Of a stretch of DNA of 64,000 bases, positions 23,031 through 32,863 are shown piece by piece. Positions within the stretch are counted from its first letter, which is position 1; every line of letters begins with the position of its first letter. Source of the stretch: Phaeoceros laevis (lineage: Eukaryota > Anthocerotophyta > Anthocerotopsida > Notothyladales); assembly GCA_049999765.1 (NCBI GenBank), contig JBNGIQ010009298.1:1-64000 (forward strand). Direction: 5' to 3'. A program made the translations under genes and the position numbers. A model generated the notes under the pieces. The model worked only from the letters and a program-made list of their open reading frames with translations, did no database searches and had not been told where the DNA came from.

Positions 23031-23994
23031 GCAACGGCCAAGACATGAGCAGCTAGGTGCCCTTCTCAGTGCAATGTGGCAACCAGATCATTAGCAATGA
23101 ATCGTAATCCGTTGAAGGACTGGGGGGTGCGGATTGGCATTGTCCCACGATTACCTGTGGTATGTTTGGTGATGAGTATGTTCCTTGTGTCGCCATCTCA
23201 TGTACTATCTGCTTTCAAAGAAGGTCTTATTGATTGTCTATCTTTGAGCAGTTGCTACAGCTGGTAGAGAGAAGTATGGATCTTACTGTACAGGGCAACA
23301 AAGTTAAGAAGCCAACCAGTGGAGGGAGTCACATGCCTGCCAATATGGCTTGGCTTCCAGAAACAGGCTTGTTGACATGTGTGTAAGGTATTCTCATCCT
23401 TGCAGGTGTCAACGTATGTTGTTTTTCTAAAAAATAGGTTAACAGTTTAATGCTGGCTGCAGCTCGCTCATGTCTTGTGGAGTGCGCGGAGCAGAAACAT
23501 CAGGTCCGCTAAAAACGTGAATGGTTCTCCAGTGCCGACGGCAGTGAATTGAAGCTTGGACTTGAAACCTCGTGCCGCGCGTACGTAATCATCTGGGTTC
23601 GTTTGATAATCGACTAGATTCTTCTAGATAATCGACACTAACGAACTTTCAACTGTTTTCAATCGTGGCAGGGTAGGAGCCTACACCACACCATAGCGCA
23701 AACCTCATGCAACCTCAAATGCTTAAAAAGTTGAAGAAGACTCGGGTTGCTTAAAATGGTTTGGGAGCCTGATGAGGGGCCGGGGTAGCTGGCAAGCGTT
23801 CTCGTATGCCTTTCCGGTGTGCTGCGTATCCCAAATTCCCAATAGTATTTGCGACTGATTTATGACGAGCTTGTGTTCGTCAGGACTAGAGTAGTCTCCT
23901 TACCGCATGTAGCACAGGCAATTGCAAGCGACCTGTGAAGTTGAAGGAATGAGAGTTGCAGCAGTGTCGAGGTTGGTAAGCTCCGATTCTGAGT
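23031..23994. other. intergenic region, no gene seen
   Basis: 964 bp between the tandem PPR duplicates. It should contain the 3' untranslated region of the first and promoter of the second. No supportable frame and no repeat beyond short AT-rich words. Confidence 0.5.
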
Positions 23995-26661
23995 ATGTGC
24001 TATCCAATTCGAGTACGGCAAACAGGATCTCATGAGAGTGCCTCAGGAGAGTGGAATGCATGTTACATGAGCAACCCGAGGTGGGTCGCGCCTTCCATGG
24101 CGGAAGTGGCACTAAGGACAGGACTACTGGACAGAGTGAAGCTGGTGGCTGGTGGACCGGATTTCAAGCTGAATGGCGCGGCATTCGGTACTCGTTTGCC
24201 ACCAATCCCCGTCCTCATGCAGGGACTAGTACCTGAGATTAGCAGGTTTGAAGCCCTTGGCCGCCCGGCAGGTAAGCCGTGGTGTGAAAAAAGTTCTTCA
24301 TGCACCGGACAGGACGCAGTGCCTTTAGAAGTTGTGCAGGAGGTGCTATGGAAACAGTTCTTTGCAGACCCGAAACTGTGGTGGGACAACAGGCGGAGCA
24401 AGCCGACTCCCCGGCATCCTGATTTTAAACACAAGGAGTCCAAGGTTGTGCTGTGGCTGAACAATCGGCACAAGCCGGCTTGGGTGGACTTGCAGCTAGC
24501 CAGGTTGGACGCTGGGATCAAGACGACTCCCGAGTCTAGCTCCGCCTCAGTTGGAGAGCATGGAGCATTTTCAGCACATGAGAGGCATTTGGAGCTCGGA
24601 ATGTGCAGGGAACTATGTGAGAATGGGCGAGTTTCTGACGCTGCTGATGCATTGGACCTATTGGTCCAGCAAGGATGCCATGTACCCAACAATCTCTTCT
24701 ATCGTGTACTGAAGAGGTGCATCAACGACAAGAACCTGGTGTTGGGCAGTCGCATCCATGCTCTCACTGTCAAGAGCGGTTATGAAGGAGACGCATTCTT
24801 GGCCACCCACCTGATCGGTCTGTACGCTTCGGATAGGAGGTTGGAGGAAGCAATGCTAGTGTTTACCGGAGTCTCTACACCGGACGCCTATAACTGGGCT
24901 GCTATCATCTTGGCGTATGCTAGACATGGAGAGGCTGCCGAGGCTGCAGAAGCTATACGACTGTATCGACAAATGCGCGAGTCAACTACCGTTAAACCCG
25001 ATGACCGCATCTATTCAGCAGTTTTAAAAGCTTGTGCTGTTGCGGGAGATTTGGTTGCTGGAAAGGAGGTCCATTCTCATATTCTTACGGGTCCAGGAAA
25101 GCCACATGATTTTGTTCAAGCGGGACTGGTTAACATGTATGCAAAGTGCGGTAGTTTAGAGGATGCTCGCCGACTGTTCGACGACCTTCCAGACAGGAAC
25201 GTTGTAGCATGGACCGCGATGATTGCAGGGTATGCCCAGCAGGGGATGGGTAAGGAAGCCCTTACTCTTCACAAGAGTATGCAACAGGAAGGCATCACTC
25301 TTCCCAATGCTGTTACATATGTATGCCTGCTGCAGGCATGTGCCAGTCTCGGTGTTGAAGCTCTTCATGAGGGGAGACAGCTGCATGCTCAGATTAAGGA
25401 ACGAGGACTGCTGGAGGACGGGGTTCTAGGAGTCAGCTTGGTTAATATGTATGCGAAGTGCGGAAGCTTGGAGGATGCTCGCAGACTGTTCGATAAATTT
25501 CCAGAGAGGAATGTTGTAGCATGGACCGCAATGCTCGCAGGTTACGCCCAACAGGGGATGGGTCAGGAAGCCCTTATTCTTTACAGCAGTATGCAACAGG
25601 AAGGCCTCAGTCTTCCTGATTCTATTACATATGTATGCCTGCTGCAGGCATGTGCTAGTGTTGGTGTAGGAGCGCTTGATAAGGGAAAGCAGCTGCATGC
25701 ACAGGTCCAAGAACAAGGCCTGCAAGTGGATGTGGTATTAGGCGGCAGCTTAGTTAATATGTATGCCCAGTGTGGTAGCTTAGAGGATGCTCGCAGCGTG
25801 TTTGACAAACTCCCAGAGAGGAATGTTGTGGCATGGACTGCAATGCTTGCAGGTTATGCCCAGCAGGGGATGGGTCAGGAAGCCCTTAGTCTTTACAGCA
25901 GTATGCAACAGGAAGGTTTGACTCGTCCTGATTCTTCTACCTATGTATGCCTGCTGCAGGCATGTGCAGCTGTAGCAGCTCTGACTCTGGGGGAGCAGCT
26001 CCATGCAGAGATTGAGGAGCGAGGAATGCCAACTGATGGCATTGTGGGAGCAGCACTGGTAAATATGTATGCGAAGTGTGGGAATATGTATCGTTCACAG
26101 GGGGTGTTTGACTCACTGCTTGACAGAAGCGTTGAGGCTTGGGGTGCACTGGTTAGTGGATATGCCCGCCAAGGAGATAGTCAGGTTGTATTTGACTTGC
26201 TTGACAAGATGAGGTTGGAGGGCATACACCCAAATGAGATCACGTGCCTTAGTGTGCTGACAGTGTGCAGTCATGCGGGTCTAGTGGACAAAGGCCGAGA
26301 GTACTTCAAGGAGATGATGACAGATTGTGGCATCACTGTTACTGTGGAGCACTTCATATGTATGGTGGATCTGCTTGGGCGTGCAGGTCATCTGGACGAG
26401 GCACTACAGATGGCCAAGACCATGCCTTTTGCACCCAGTGATGTAGTGTGGCATACTCTCTTAGGTGCTTGTATGAAGTGGAAGAATGTTGAGATTGGGC
26501 AACAGGCTTTCAAGGTTGCAGTTAGCGTGGATGAAAAAGATGCTGCATCTTATGTGCTGATGTCCAATATTTATGCAAGCGCTGAGATGTGGGAGGCAGC
26601 AACCGAGATGCAGGCAAGGAGAAAGAAGTTGGGGGCATGGAAAAAGCCAGGAGAGAGCTGA
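23995..26661 (+). CDS. PDF-PPR protein, truncated at the PG box (lost DYW)
   Basis: Intronless, 888 codons from ATG 23995; a later in-frame ATG (MAEVALRTGLL) is also possible. The PDF-type module lies at residues about 112-172 (VLWKQFFADPKLWWDNR, RHPDFKHKESKVVLWLNN). Five P-L-S triplets follow, three of them almost identical, then E motifs. The frame ends at GAWKKPGES followed by TGA, exactly where the paralogue 4 kb upstream has TGG in its PG box, and sequence after the stop is a decayed DYW domain. As it stands the protein would be PLS-E2 without deaminase. Such proteins can still guide editing if a DYW partner is supplied in trans, so it may be functional or an early pseudogene. The long intact PPR part suggests the loss is recent or the protein is still selected. 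Confidence 0.88.
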   Translation: MCYPIRVRQTGSHESASGEWNACYMSNPRWVAPSMAEVALRTGLLDRVKLVAGGPDFKLNGAAFGTRLPPIPVLMQGLVPEISRFEALGRPAGKPWCEKSSSCTGQDAVPLEVVQEVLWKQFFADPKLWWDNRRSKPTPRHPDFKHKESKVVLWLNNRHKPAWVDLQLARLDAGIKTTPESSSASVGEHGAFSAHERHLELGMCRELCENGRVSDAADALDLLVQQGCHVPNNLFYRVLKRCINDKNLVLGSRIHALTVKSGYEGDAFLATHLIGLYASDRRLEEAMLVFTGVSTPDAYNWAAIILAYARHGEAAEAAEAIRLYRQMRESTTVKPDDRIYSAVLKACAVAGDLVAGKEVHSHILTGPGKPHDFVQAGLVNMYAKCGSLEDARRLFDDLPDRNVVAWTAMIAGYAQQGMGKEALTLHKSMQQEGITLPNAVTYVCLLQACASLGVEALHEGRQLHAQIKERGLLEDGVLGVSLVNMYAKCGSLEDARRLFDKFPERNVVAWTAMLAGYAQQGMGQEALILYSSMQQEGLSLPDSITYVCLLQACASVGVGALDKGKQLHAQVQEQGLQVDVVLGGSLVNMYAQCGSLEDARSVFDKLPERNVVAWTAMLAGYAQQGMGQEALSLYSSMQQEGLTRPDSSTYVCLLQACAAVAALTLGEQLHAEIEERGMPTDGIVGAALVNMYAKCGNMYRSQGVFDSLLDRSVEAWGALVSGYARQGDSQVVFDLLDKMRLEGIHPNEITCLSVLTVCSHAGLVDKGREYFKEMMTDCGITVTVEHFICMVDLLGRAGHLDEALQMAKTMPFAPSDVVWHTLLGACMKWKNVEIGQQAFKVAVSVDEKDAASYVLMSNIYASAEMWEAATEMQARRKKLGAWKKPGES

Positions 26662-26951
26662 TGGTCTGACATGGGTGGAGCTTTGTACCTATGCAAGGCT
26701 GGAACAGCTAGTCCCCAAAATGGAGGAGGCCCCCCTGCACTCGTTGTTTCTGGACATACATGCTGATGGCGCTCTGTATGCACAGCGTGAACTTTCAAGA
26801 CAGCTGAGAAGGTACCCTGTTAATTGTGCAAAATCTGCAGGTATGTGAGGACTACTAGCTTACATATCGAAAGTAAAAAGGGGGGCTATTATCTGCAGGA
26901 TTCCAGTGGCTTCCATGTCCTTAAGGAGGGAAAATGTTGGTGTGCGGACTA
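26662..26951 (+). pseudogene. decayed DYW domain of the preceding PPR gene
   Basis: Directly after the TGA, the DNA still aligns to the paralogue's DYW region: TDMGG, then a deletion, ARLEQLVPKM, another deletion of the HSEK part, then a frame with AKSAGM-stop and, shifted, SSGFHVLKEGKCWCADY. The zinc-binding CxDC segment is broken, and the catalytic HSE is gone. Deletions, frameshifts and stops show it is no longer coding. Confidence 0.88.
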
Positions 26952-27627
26952 TGATCCATTGAAGCACCGGCCAGTGCTGACCGTCAGTTCTCCTCGACTA
27001 CCTGAGGTGTATTTGATGGCGTGGAATGTTGCTTGCGCAATGCTGCCCACATCTAAGGCACTATCTGCTTTCACAGTAATTCTAATCCCGTCTTTCTTTG
27101 AGCAGTTACCACGGTTGCGAAAGCTAGCATATATCTCTACTACATAGAGCAACAAAGTCAAGAAGCACCTACTCGAGGGGCAGGAAGAGGGTCACATACT
27201 ACCTTCATGTCTCGCCCCCCAAGACCAGGCTTGGTGAGATTAGTTTCTCAGGCATCCAGTTGTGACGTACGTTGTATACAGGTTAATTGGTTGTGGTGGT
27301 AAGCAATGGAGGTAACATCTTGAATTCTGGTTGCAGGTCGTCGTGTCTTCTCCCTGTGGAGCGGGAAGAGCATGAACATGTCAAGCGAAGCAACATATTT
27401 AAGTGTTCTTACAAGGAATTGTGGGTGTTTCCAAAATCTTTTTCACACAAAAATCAGAGCAACTCAGTAGTGTCGACATGAGAATGACTCTACAGGAGTT
27501 CCAAGTTCGTGTAGTGCAGAAACCAACTGGCCTACACTAATCAAGATTGTCTTGAGGGCTCACCCTTTACAGCTAATTTACACAACGCTTGGCACAAGCT
27601 ATGGCAACTCATGGTTGCTCAGCTCTT
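26952..27627. other. intergenic region, no gene seen
   Basis: 676 bp between convergent genes; 3' flanks only. Part of it (26960-27130) still resembles the sequence downstream of the paralogue at 23.05-23.25 kb (cctgaggtgt with tttgat, and ctatctgctttca), so the tandem duplication extended past the stop codon. Confidence 0.6.
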
Positions 27628-28521
27628 CTAACAGAGAGCAGCAGGTTGATTAATTTCTAGAGAGCTCGAACAGTCGGAAGCTCTCTCCAGTGGAGCAGTG
27701 CCAGGCGGAAACATACACATGGTACTTGTGTAATCACCCGACTTGTTGAGTGAACTTTTTTCTGTGCTAGGTTGTTCCTGTTCCAGACTGTGATCATTTT
27801 TCCCAGTATCTTCCTTTCCATCCTGTGCCTCAAGAGGCCGGGCTAACATCATTCTCAAGCTGTGCAGTTCTCTCTCCATGTCCATCCTGTTATAGTCAGC
27901 CAGGGGCTCACAATGCATCAAGCATGTCAATTTCACGCGGTCGTTCCTCATTGCGAAGTTTGCAGGCTGAATATCTCCTAGAAGCCAACCCCGCTTATGC
28001 AAACTCGACAATGATCTCTCAGCAGAATCGAGCACCGAATAGGTAACTTCTGTCAGTATTCGCGGTCCTTCCCAAGAGTGCACCAAGAAAAACTCACGGG
28101 CAGATGCAAAACCAAAACCTAGGAGCCTAGCGAGAGATTTGCCCTGCAAATCCTGCAAGACGTTGAACATGCATACTTCCTTCACAAGGAGGGAAAAGGC
28201 ACCTCTGTCTTTGAGAATGTCACAACATTCCTTCATGACGCCATACTTCCCATTAAAGACGACAGAGTAATACCTTTCCCCATCTGGACCAGTCCCCATC
28301 TCCTTCCTCTTATCAATCCAAGGATCATCTGGGAGTGGCTCGTCTTTCAAGAACACCGTTTCATTGAGCAGCATGTCTGGGTTCTTCACGTAAGCCATCA
28401 GCTCTCTAGTTCGCTGCCTCAACCGAGCAGGTTGATACCGCACCCCATGCCTCACAAAGAATGACCCAGATTCCACCCCAGCAGTAAGTTTTGCCGTGGC
28501 TGAGCGAGTCCTCTTTGCCAT
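27628..28521 (-). CDS. protein-kinase-like protein with degenerate active site
   Basis: Single exon, 297 residues from ATG 28521 (the upstream GTG was not used). The middle has a kinase-like order of motifs: a Lys-containing strand (YYSVVFNGKYGVMKECC), a Glu-containing helix (LLVKEVCMFNVLQDL), a hinge region (FFLVHSWEGPRI) and a catalytic-loop-like LHKRGWLLGDIQPANFAMRN. In the loop the Asp and Asn are kept but the usual HGD-K-P reads LGD-Q-P, and the following DFG is replaced by TCL. The family is therefore an atypical or pseudo-kinase, loosely like the small kinase domains found in CRN-type and other stand-alone proteins. The C-terminal 80 residues are Ser/Glu/Lys-rich. It lies between PPR genes with no evident link to them. 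Confidence 0.6.
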   Translation of the reverse strand: MAKRTRSATAKLTAGVESGSFFVRHGVRYQPARLRQRTRELMAYVKNPDMLLNETVFLKDEPLPDDPWIDKRKEMGTGPDGERYYSVVFNGKYGVMKECCDILKDRGAFSLLVKEVCMFNVLQDLQGKSLARLLGFGFASAREFFLVHSWEGPRILTEVTYSVLDSAERSLSSLHKRGWLLGDIQPANFAMRNDRVKLTCLMHCEPLADYNRMDMERELHSLRMMLARPLEAQDGKEDTGKNDHSLEQEQPSTEKSSLNKSGDYTSTMCMFPPGTAPLERASDCSSSLEINQPAALC

Positions 28522-29091
28522 GTCTCTCCACTCCGAGATTCTGTCACACTCTTTGCCAATCACGCTTGCAGAAATTCTAGGCAGAAACAGCTACTTTCAG
28601 AATATCGCCAAAACCAGACCCGGCACTTGTGCAACGTTATTGAAATAGGCCAACATCCCTTCTTTCCTGTAGACTCAGTGTAGAGTGCTGCCGAGTGGTC
28701 TCACGGAGGCAAGGACATCCATTTCACCGGCCGGCCCATAAGCTGTAGATGGTGGTGGCGATGCCGACCTGGAGGCACACAGGACGAAGTCGTCGTAAGA
28801 ACACAAACTATCCACAGGATTCAGACAACTGGTTTTTTGTCCGTTGAATAGAACAATCACCTGAGTGGCAAGGTCCCCCCACAGTACACGAAGCATCATC
28901 CGGAGAAAAGTGGCGCTCTCTTCATAAGTACCAAAGCAAAGCCCTAACGCGAGCACCTCAACCTTTTTCTACCCGGAAATATGGATATAGTCTACAGGCC
29001 TTAGCTTCTGATAACTCCGCTGCTAGCCATCTTGTTCTGCCACGGCGGAGTCACTATAGCCATCTGCTGTCATGTCTTCGGTCCGAAACTG
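28522..29091. other. intergenic region, no gene seen
   Basis: 570 bp between two minus-strand genes. A 93-codon open frame here begins at GTG and has no recognisable motif. The region should hold the kinase-like gene's promoter and the PPR 3' untranslated region. Confidence 0.5.
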
Positions 29092-32073
29092 TCAATTCCG
29101 GTCGCCACATGAACATGATCCATCCAGAAAACGATGTACCCGGTGTGCATCCCTGACTACTATTGTCCGCCTCTCTGCACGTGACATGATCTTGGTGCTA
29201 CTGTGGCAATCATTGCACATCCGGAGATTTTTGGTGACTAGCAAAGTTGTTCCATCAGGGGTGTTCAGCAGACCATACGCCAGTGCCAGTTTCTCGGCAT
29301 GGCCACACAGTAAATCTTCCTTCTCCTGCTCAGACACTGTCTTCAGCACCAACTCTGTTTGTGGCACATGCCCTCCCTCTTCCCTGAACCTCGCACTCAT
29401 GTTCCTCAGCTTCAAAGAAACGTCGGACGTCTCTTCTCCAACTGTGAACTCATGCACCTTACTCATCACTTCGACACATGCTCTTGCGGGCTTCTTCTTA
29501 GCACCTGCACCCATTCTCAAGCGTTCAATACTTTCCACATCCTTCCATCTACCTGCATTCGCATAAATATTGCCCATGAGCACATATGAACTGGCATTTT
29601 CAGGCTCTAGTACCGTAAGTTTGTCAAAACAGCGCCTTCCACGCTCTACGTCACCGTGGCTTTTGCAAGCACTCAACAAAGATGTCCATCCGACTATGTC
29701 ATTGTTAAATGAAGAAGAGCTCAACACATTCTCTGCCTCATCAAGATGGCCAGACCTTCCAAACAGATCAACCATGCAATTGTAGTGAGACACAGAGGGG
29801 ATAATCCGATGATCCTCCACCATCGTCTTGAAATATCGCTGGCCCTCGTCCACCAGACCTGCGTGACTGCATACCACAAGAAGACTTATAAAAGTAGTAT
29901 CATTGGGCTCGACGCCTTGCTGCAGCATCTCTTCGTAACAAAGTAGTGCCATACGGTCATCACTATGTTCAGCATAGCCATTGAGAAGACAAGTCCATGC
30001 CACCACATCCTTTGTAAGCAACTTGTCGAACACACTGCGAGCATCCTCTAAGTGCCCACATTTTGCAAACATGTCAACCAAGGAGGTTCCTACAGCAATG
30101 TCAGTTTCCAGGCCACTTTCCCGAATCTGTGATTGGAGCTGCTTCCCCTGATGCAAAGCTCCTACGCTGGCACAGGCTTGCAGGAGGCCCACAAATGTAC
30201 CACGATTGGGACTGATGCCCTCCTGTTCCATACCTCCATAAAGAGCAAGGGCTTCTTGACCAAGCTCCTGCTGAGCATATCTTGAAATCATGGTGTTCCA
30301 TGTCACCACATCTCTGCTTGGCAATCTATCAAACACATTCCGGGCATCTTCCAGTCTCCCACATTTTGCATACATGTCAACCAAGGAACTGCCCACGACC
30401 AAGTTAGTTTCCAGCCCACTTTCCTTTATCTGTACATGGAGCTTCTTCCCCTCCTGGAAAGCCCCCACACTTGCACATGCTTTCAGGAGGCAAACAAAAG
30501 TCTGATCAACTGGGCTGGTGCCCTCGTCTCGCATACTGGCATACAGAGATAGAGCTTCTTGACAAAGCCCCTGCTGAGCATATCCTCCAAGCATAGCATT
30601 CCATGTAACTGCATTTCTTGTGGGTAACCTATCAAACACACTACGAGCCTCCACTAAACTACCGCATTTCACGTACATGTCCACCAAGCAGCTACCCATA
30701 ACTACATCAATTTTCATACCTCTCTCCTGAATGTCCAGATGAAACTCCCTGCCCTGAGCCAAATCTCCGATGCCAGCACACGCTTGCAACAAGCACACAA
30801 ATGTAACACTATCGGCAGATGGCATGCCCTCCTCCTGCATACTTGCATACAGAGTAAGGGCTTCTTGACCTAGCCCATGCTGTGCATAACCTGAGATCAT
30901 GGCGGTCCAAGTCACAACATCTCTGGTAGGCAATTTGTCAAACACTCTACGAGCATCCTCCAAGCTCCCGCATTTTGAATACATATCCACCAAGCAGTTG
31001 CCAATAAAGATATTCACATCTACCGCACTCCCCAGAATATCAGCATGGACCTCCTTGCCGGAAGCTAAATCTTGCGCAGTGGTACAAGCTCTGAGAGCTG
31101 CCACATATACGTGGCTGTCCGGCTTCTGAGTTGACTCTCTCATCCGTCTATACAGTTGTATAGCCTCATTGGGCCTACCCTGTCGGGCATGAGCCCATAT
31201 AATTGAAGCCCACATATAAGCATTTGGCTCAGTCACCTTGGAGAAGCCCTGCACTGCTTCCTCCAACTTCCCATGAGAAGCATACATACCAATAATGTGG
31301 TTCGCTACAAATGAATTAGACGCATGCCCGCTTTTCATAGCAACAGAGTGAATGCGGATACCAACATTCAGATCCTTTCGAGCCATGCACCTCTTCAACA
31401 GACGATAGAGGAGAGACTCGGTAATCTCGCTTCCTCGCTGAAGCAAAAGCTCCAACGCTTCAACGGCTTCCCTCAGCTCTCCATGCTCACATATATTGCT
31501 CAAATGCTTGTCTGAAACTCCTTCAACCTCTGCATCCTTGCAAATGCTAGGAGCAGTTTCTACAGTCAAAGGCAATGATGCAAACCCAACATGGCCCTTC
31601 GTCCTAGAATCCCAGATGGCTAGCTGCAAGTCCACCCAAGGAGGCCTATAGAAATTGTTCACCCACAGTGGCTCCTTCGATATCTTGTGAGTGAAGTCAG
31701 GATGGCGAGCATTCCTCTTCCCTGGCCTGTGATCCCACCACTGTGCAGGATCCAAAAAGAGGTCTTGCCACAAGAGTTCCTGCCTCTCCTTGTGTGCAAT
31801 TCCTTCAGTATTGAGGCCTTCTGCAGGAGATGCTGCAATTGTCTCGCCTGGGCCACCTAGTTTCGCTGGTTGGCGGATGCCGTGCAAACAACGGCAATTT
31901 ATCGGCAACCTTTGCTTGGCTGGCAACACAATGCGCCTATGGAAACGGAAACATCTTGCTGGTTCAAAATCAACCCACAATTGTTGCTGCTTGAACGCTA
32001 CAGCATTCCTCGAGTCATTGAGCGGGCGCAAATTTGGCAACTGGAGCACCAACGGCAGTGGTAGCAAGGCCAT
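29092..32073 (-). CDS. PDF-PPR-DYW protein, KPAxA variant (candidate U-to-C editor)
   Basis: Intronless, 993 residues from ATG 32073. The N-terminus is basic and hydrophobic (ARCFRFHRRIVLPAKQ), as in an organelle transit peptide. The PDF-type module is at residues about 104-152 (LLWQDLFLDPAQWWDHR, RHPDFTHKISKEPLWVNN, PPWVDLQLA). Five P-L-S triplets and E1/E2 follow. The PG box is GAGAKKKPARACVE, that is KPAxA, and the DYW-like domain has GHAEKLALAYGLL, RMCNDCHSSTKIMS and RVHRFLDGSCSCGDRN. It ends in DRN, one step from DRH of its relative at 15.9 kb. Their C-terminal 100 residues are almost identical although the genes lie in opposite orientation 13 kb apart. All catalytic His/Glu and zinc Cys are kept, so activity is expected; the U-to-C direction is inferred from the KPAxA class. 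Confidence 0.94.
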   Translation of the reverse strand: MALLPLPLVLQLPNLRPLNDSRNAVAFKQQQLWVDFEPARCFRFHRRIVLPAKQRLPINCRCLHGIRQPAKLGGPGETIAASPAEGLNTEGIAHKERQELLWQDLFLDPAQWWDHRPGKRNARHPDFTHKISKEPLWVNNFYRPPWVDLQLAIWDSRTKGHVGFASLPLTVETAPSICKDAEVEGVSDKHLSNICEHGELREAVEALELLLQRGSEITESLLYRLLKRCMARKDLNVGIRIHSVAMKSGHASNSFVANHIIGMYASHGKLEEAVQGFSKVTEPNAYMWASIIWAHARQGRPNEAIQLYRRMRESTQKPDSHVYVAALRACTTAQDLASGKEVHADILGSAVDVNIFIGNCLVDMYSKCGSLEDARRVFDKLPTRDVVTWTAMISGYAQHGLGQEALTLYASMQEEGMPSADSVTFVCLLQACAGIGDLAQGREFHLDIQERGMKIDVVMGSCLVDMYVKCGSLVEARSVFDRLPTRNAVTWNAMLGGYAQQGLCQEALSLYASMRDEGTSPVDQTFVCLLKACASVGAFQEGKKLHVQIKESGLETNLVVGSSLVDMYAKCGRLEDARNVFDRLPSRDVVTWNTMISRYAQQELGQEALALYGGMEQEGISPNRGTFVGLLQACASVGALHQGKQLQSQIRESGLETDIAVGTSLVDMFAKCGHLEDARSVFDKLLTKDVVAWTCLLNGYAEHSDDRMALLCYEEMLQQGVEPNDTTFISLLVVCSHAGLVDEGQRYFKTMVEDHRIIPSVSHYNCMVDLFGRSGHLDEAENVLSSSSFNNDIVGWTSLLSACKSHGDVERGRRCFDKLTVLEPENASSYVLMGNIYANAGRWKDVESIERLRMGAGAKKKPARACVEVMSKVHEFTVGEETSDVSLKLRNMSARFREEGGHVPQTELVLKTVSEQEKEDLLCGHAEKLALAYGLLNTPDGTTLLVTKNLRMCNDCHSSTKIMSRAERRTIVVRDAHRVHRFLDGSCSCGDRN

Positions 32074-32863
32074 GCCGGTGTTGCTACTGTCAGGGCGGTC
32101 CGAGTTGGAGATCCAGCACAGAGATTATCATGCCCTTCGCCAAAGCCGACCACTTCATCTCGGAAACACCCGCCCGTTGTTGCCGGAAAGCCTCCGTAAG
32201 CAACCTGCCTGGGCTAATCAACCTCGCTCGAGTCAGTACGATCGTGAAAGACTAGTCCTTACCAACTTTTTGTACAAGGTCATCCATCCAGGTGCCAAAG
32301 CCTAGGCGATAAAAATGCAGCAACAGTCTCCTGCGCGAGTCCCTTCGGCCTTTCCACGATGTACCATTCCCTAGCAGGTGGTCCGACAAGATGCACCTGG
32401 CTGCAACAGATCTCTTTAGGGTAGCAATCGACCATTGGTATTGCGGTTCTAAGTCGTCTTGGCATGAGTATGTCATCAAAGACGTCTCAACATAACTTCT
32501 TGACACACTATCGATGTATTCAGGCAAACGCAACTGCGAATTCGGAGACAACTTCAGGACCGAGTCCAGAGATGAAAGTGAGTTTCTCATTCTGGTATCC
32601 ACAGTTGGACAGATATCAGGTTACCAATGCTACAGAATCCTTCAATGTGTCAAGGCAGGCTTCGCCTGAAACATCTGCTTGACCGGCACTGCAGCACCAT
32701 TCGCATGCAGGTTGCCAAAGTTGACGGATATAGCTGTGCTCCTTGGACAGTGGACACACATGTGACCAGATAAAATCAAACAAAAATCAGGTGGTTTACA
32801 AAGGACGTGATCCTTTCTAATCTACAACAGCATTGTACAGTTAAATCGGGTAGACAAGTACAT
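32074..32863. other. intergenic region with unexplained short minus-strand frames
   Basis: 790 bp between two minus-strand genes. Minus-strand pieces such as HLVGPPAREWYIVERPKG (near 32.37 kb) and KLTFISGLGPEVVSEFAVAF (near 32.57 kb) read like protein but lie in different frames with stops, and I could not join them into a gene. It also contains the upstream part of the PPR gene. Confidence 0.3.

Noticed and set aside
26659-26661. TGA in the truncated PPR gene as a site of readthrough or U-to-C editing
   Set aside because: The nuclear transcript is not a known editing substrate, and the downstream DYW sequence is itself broken by deletions and frameshifts, so restoring this codon would not give an intact domain.
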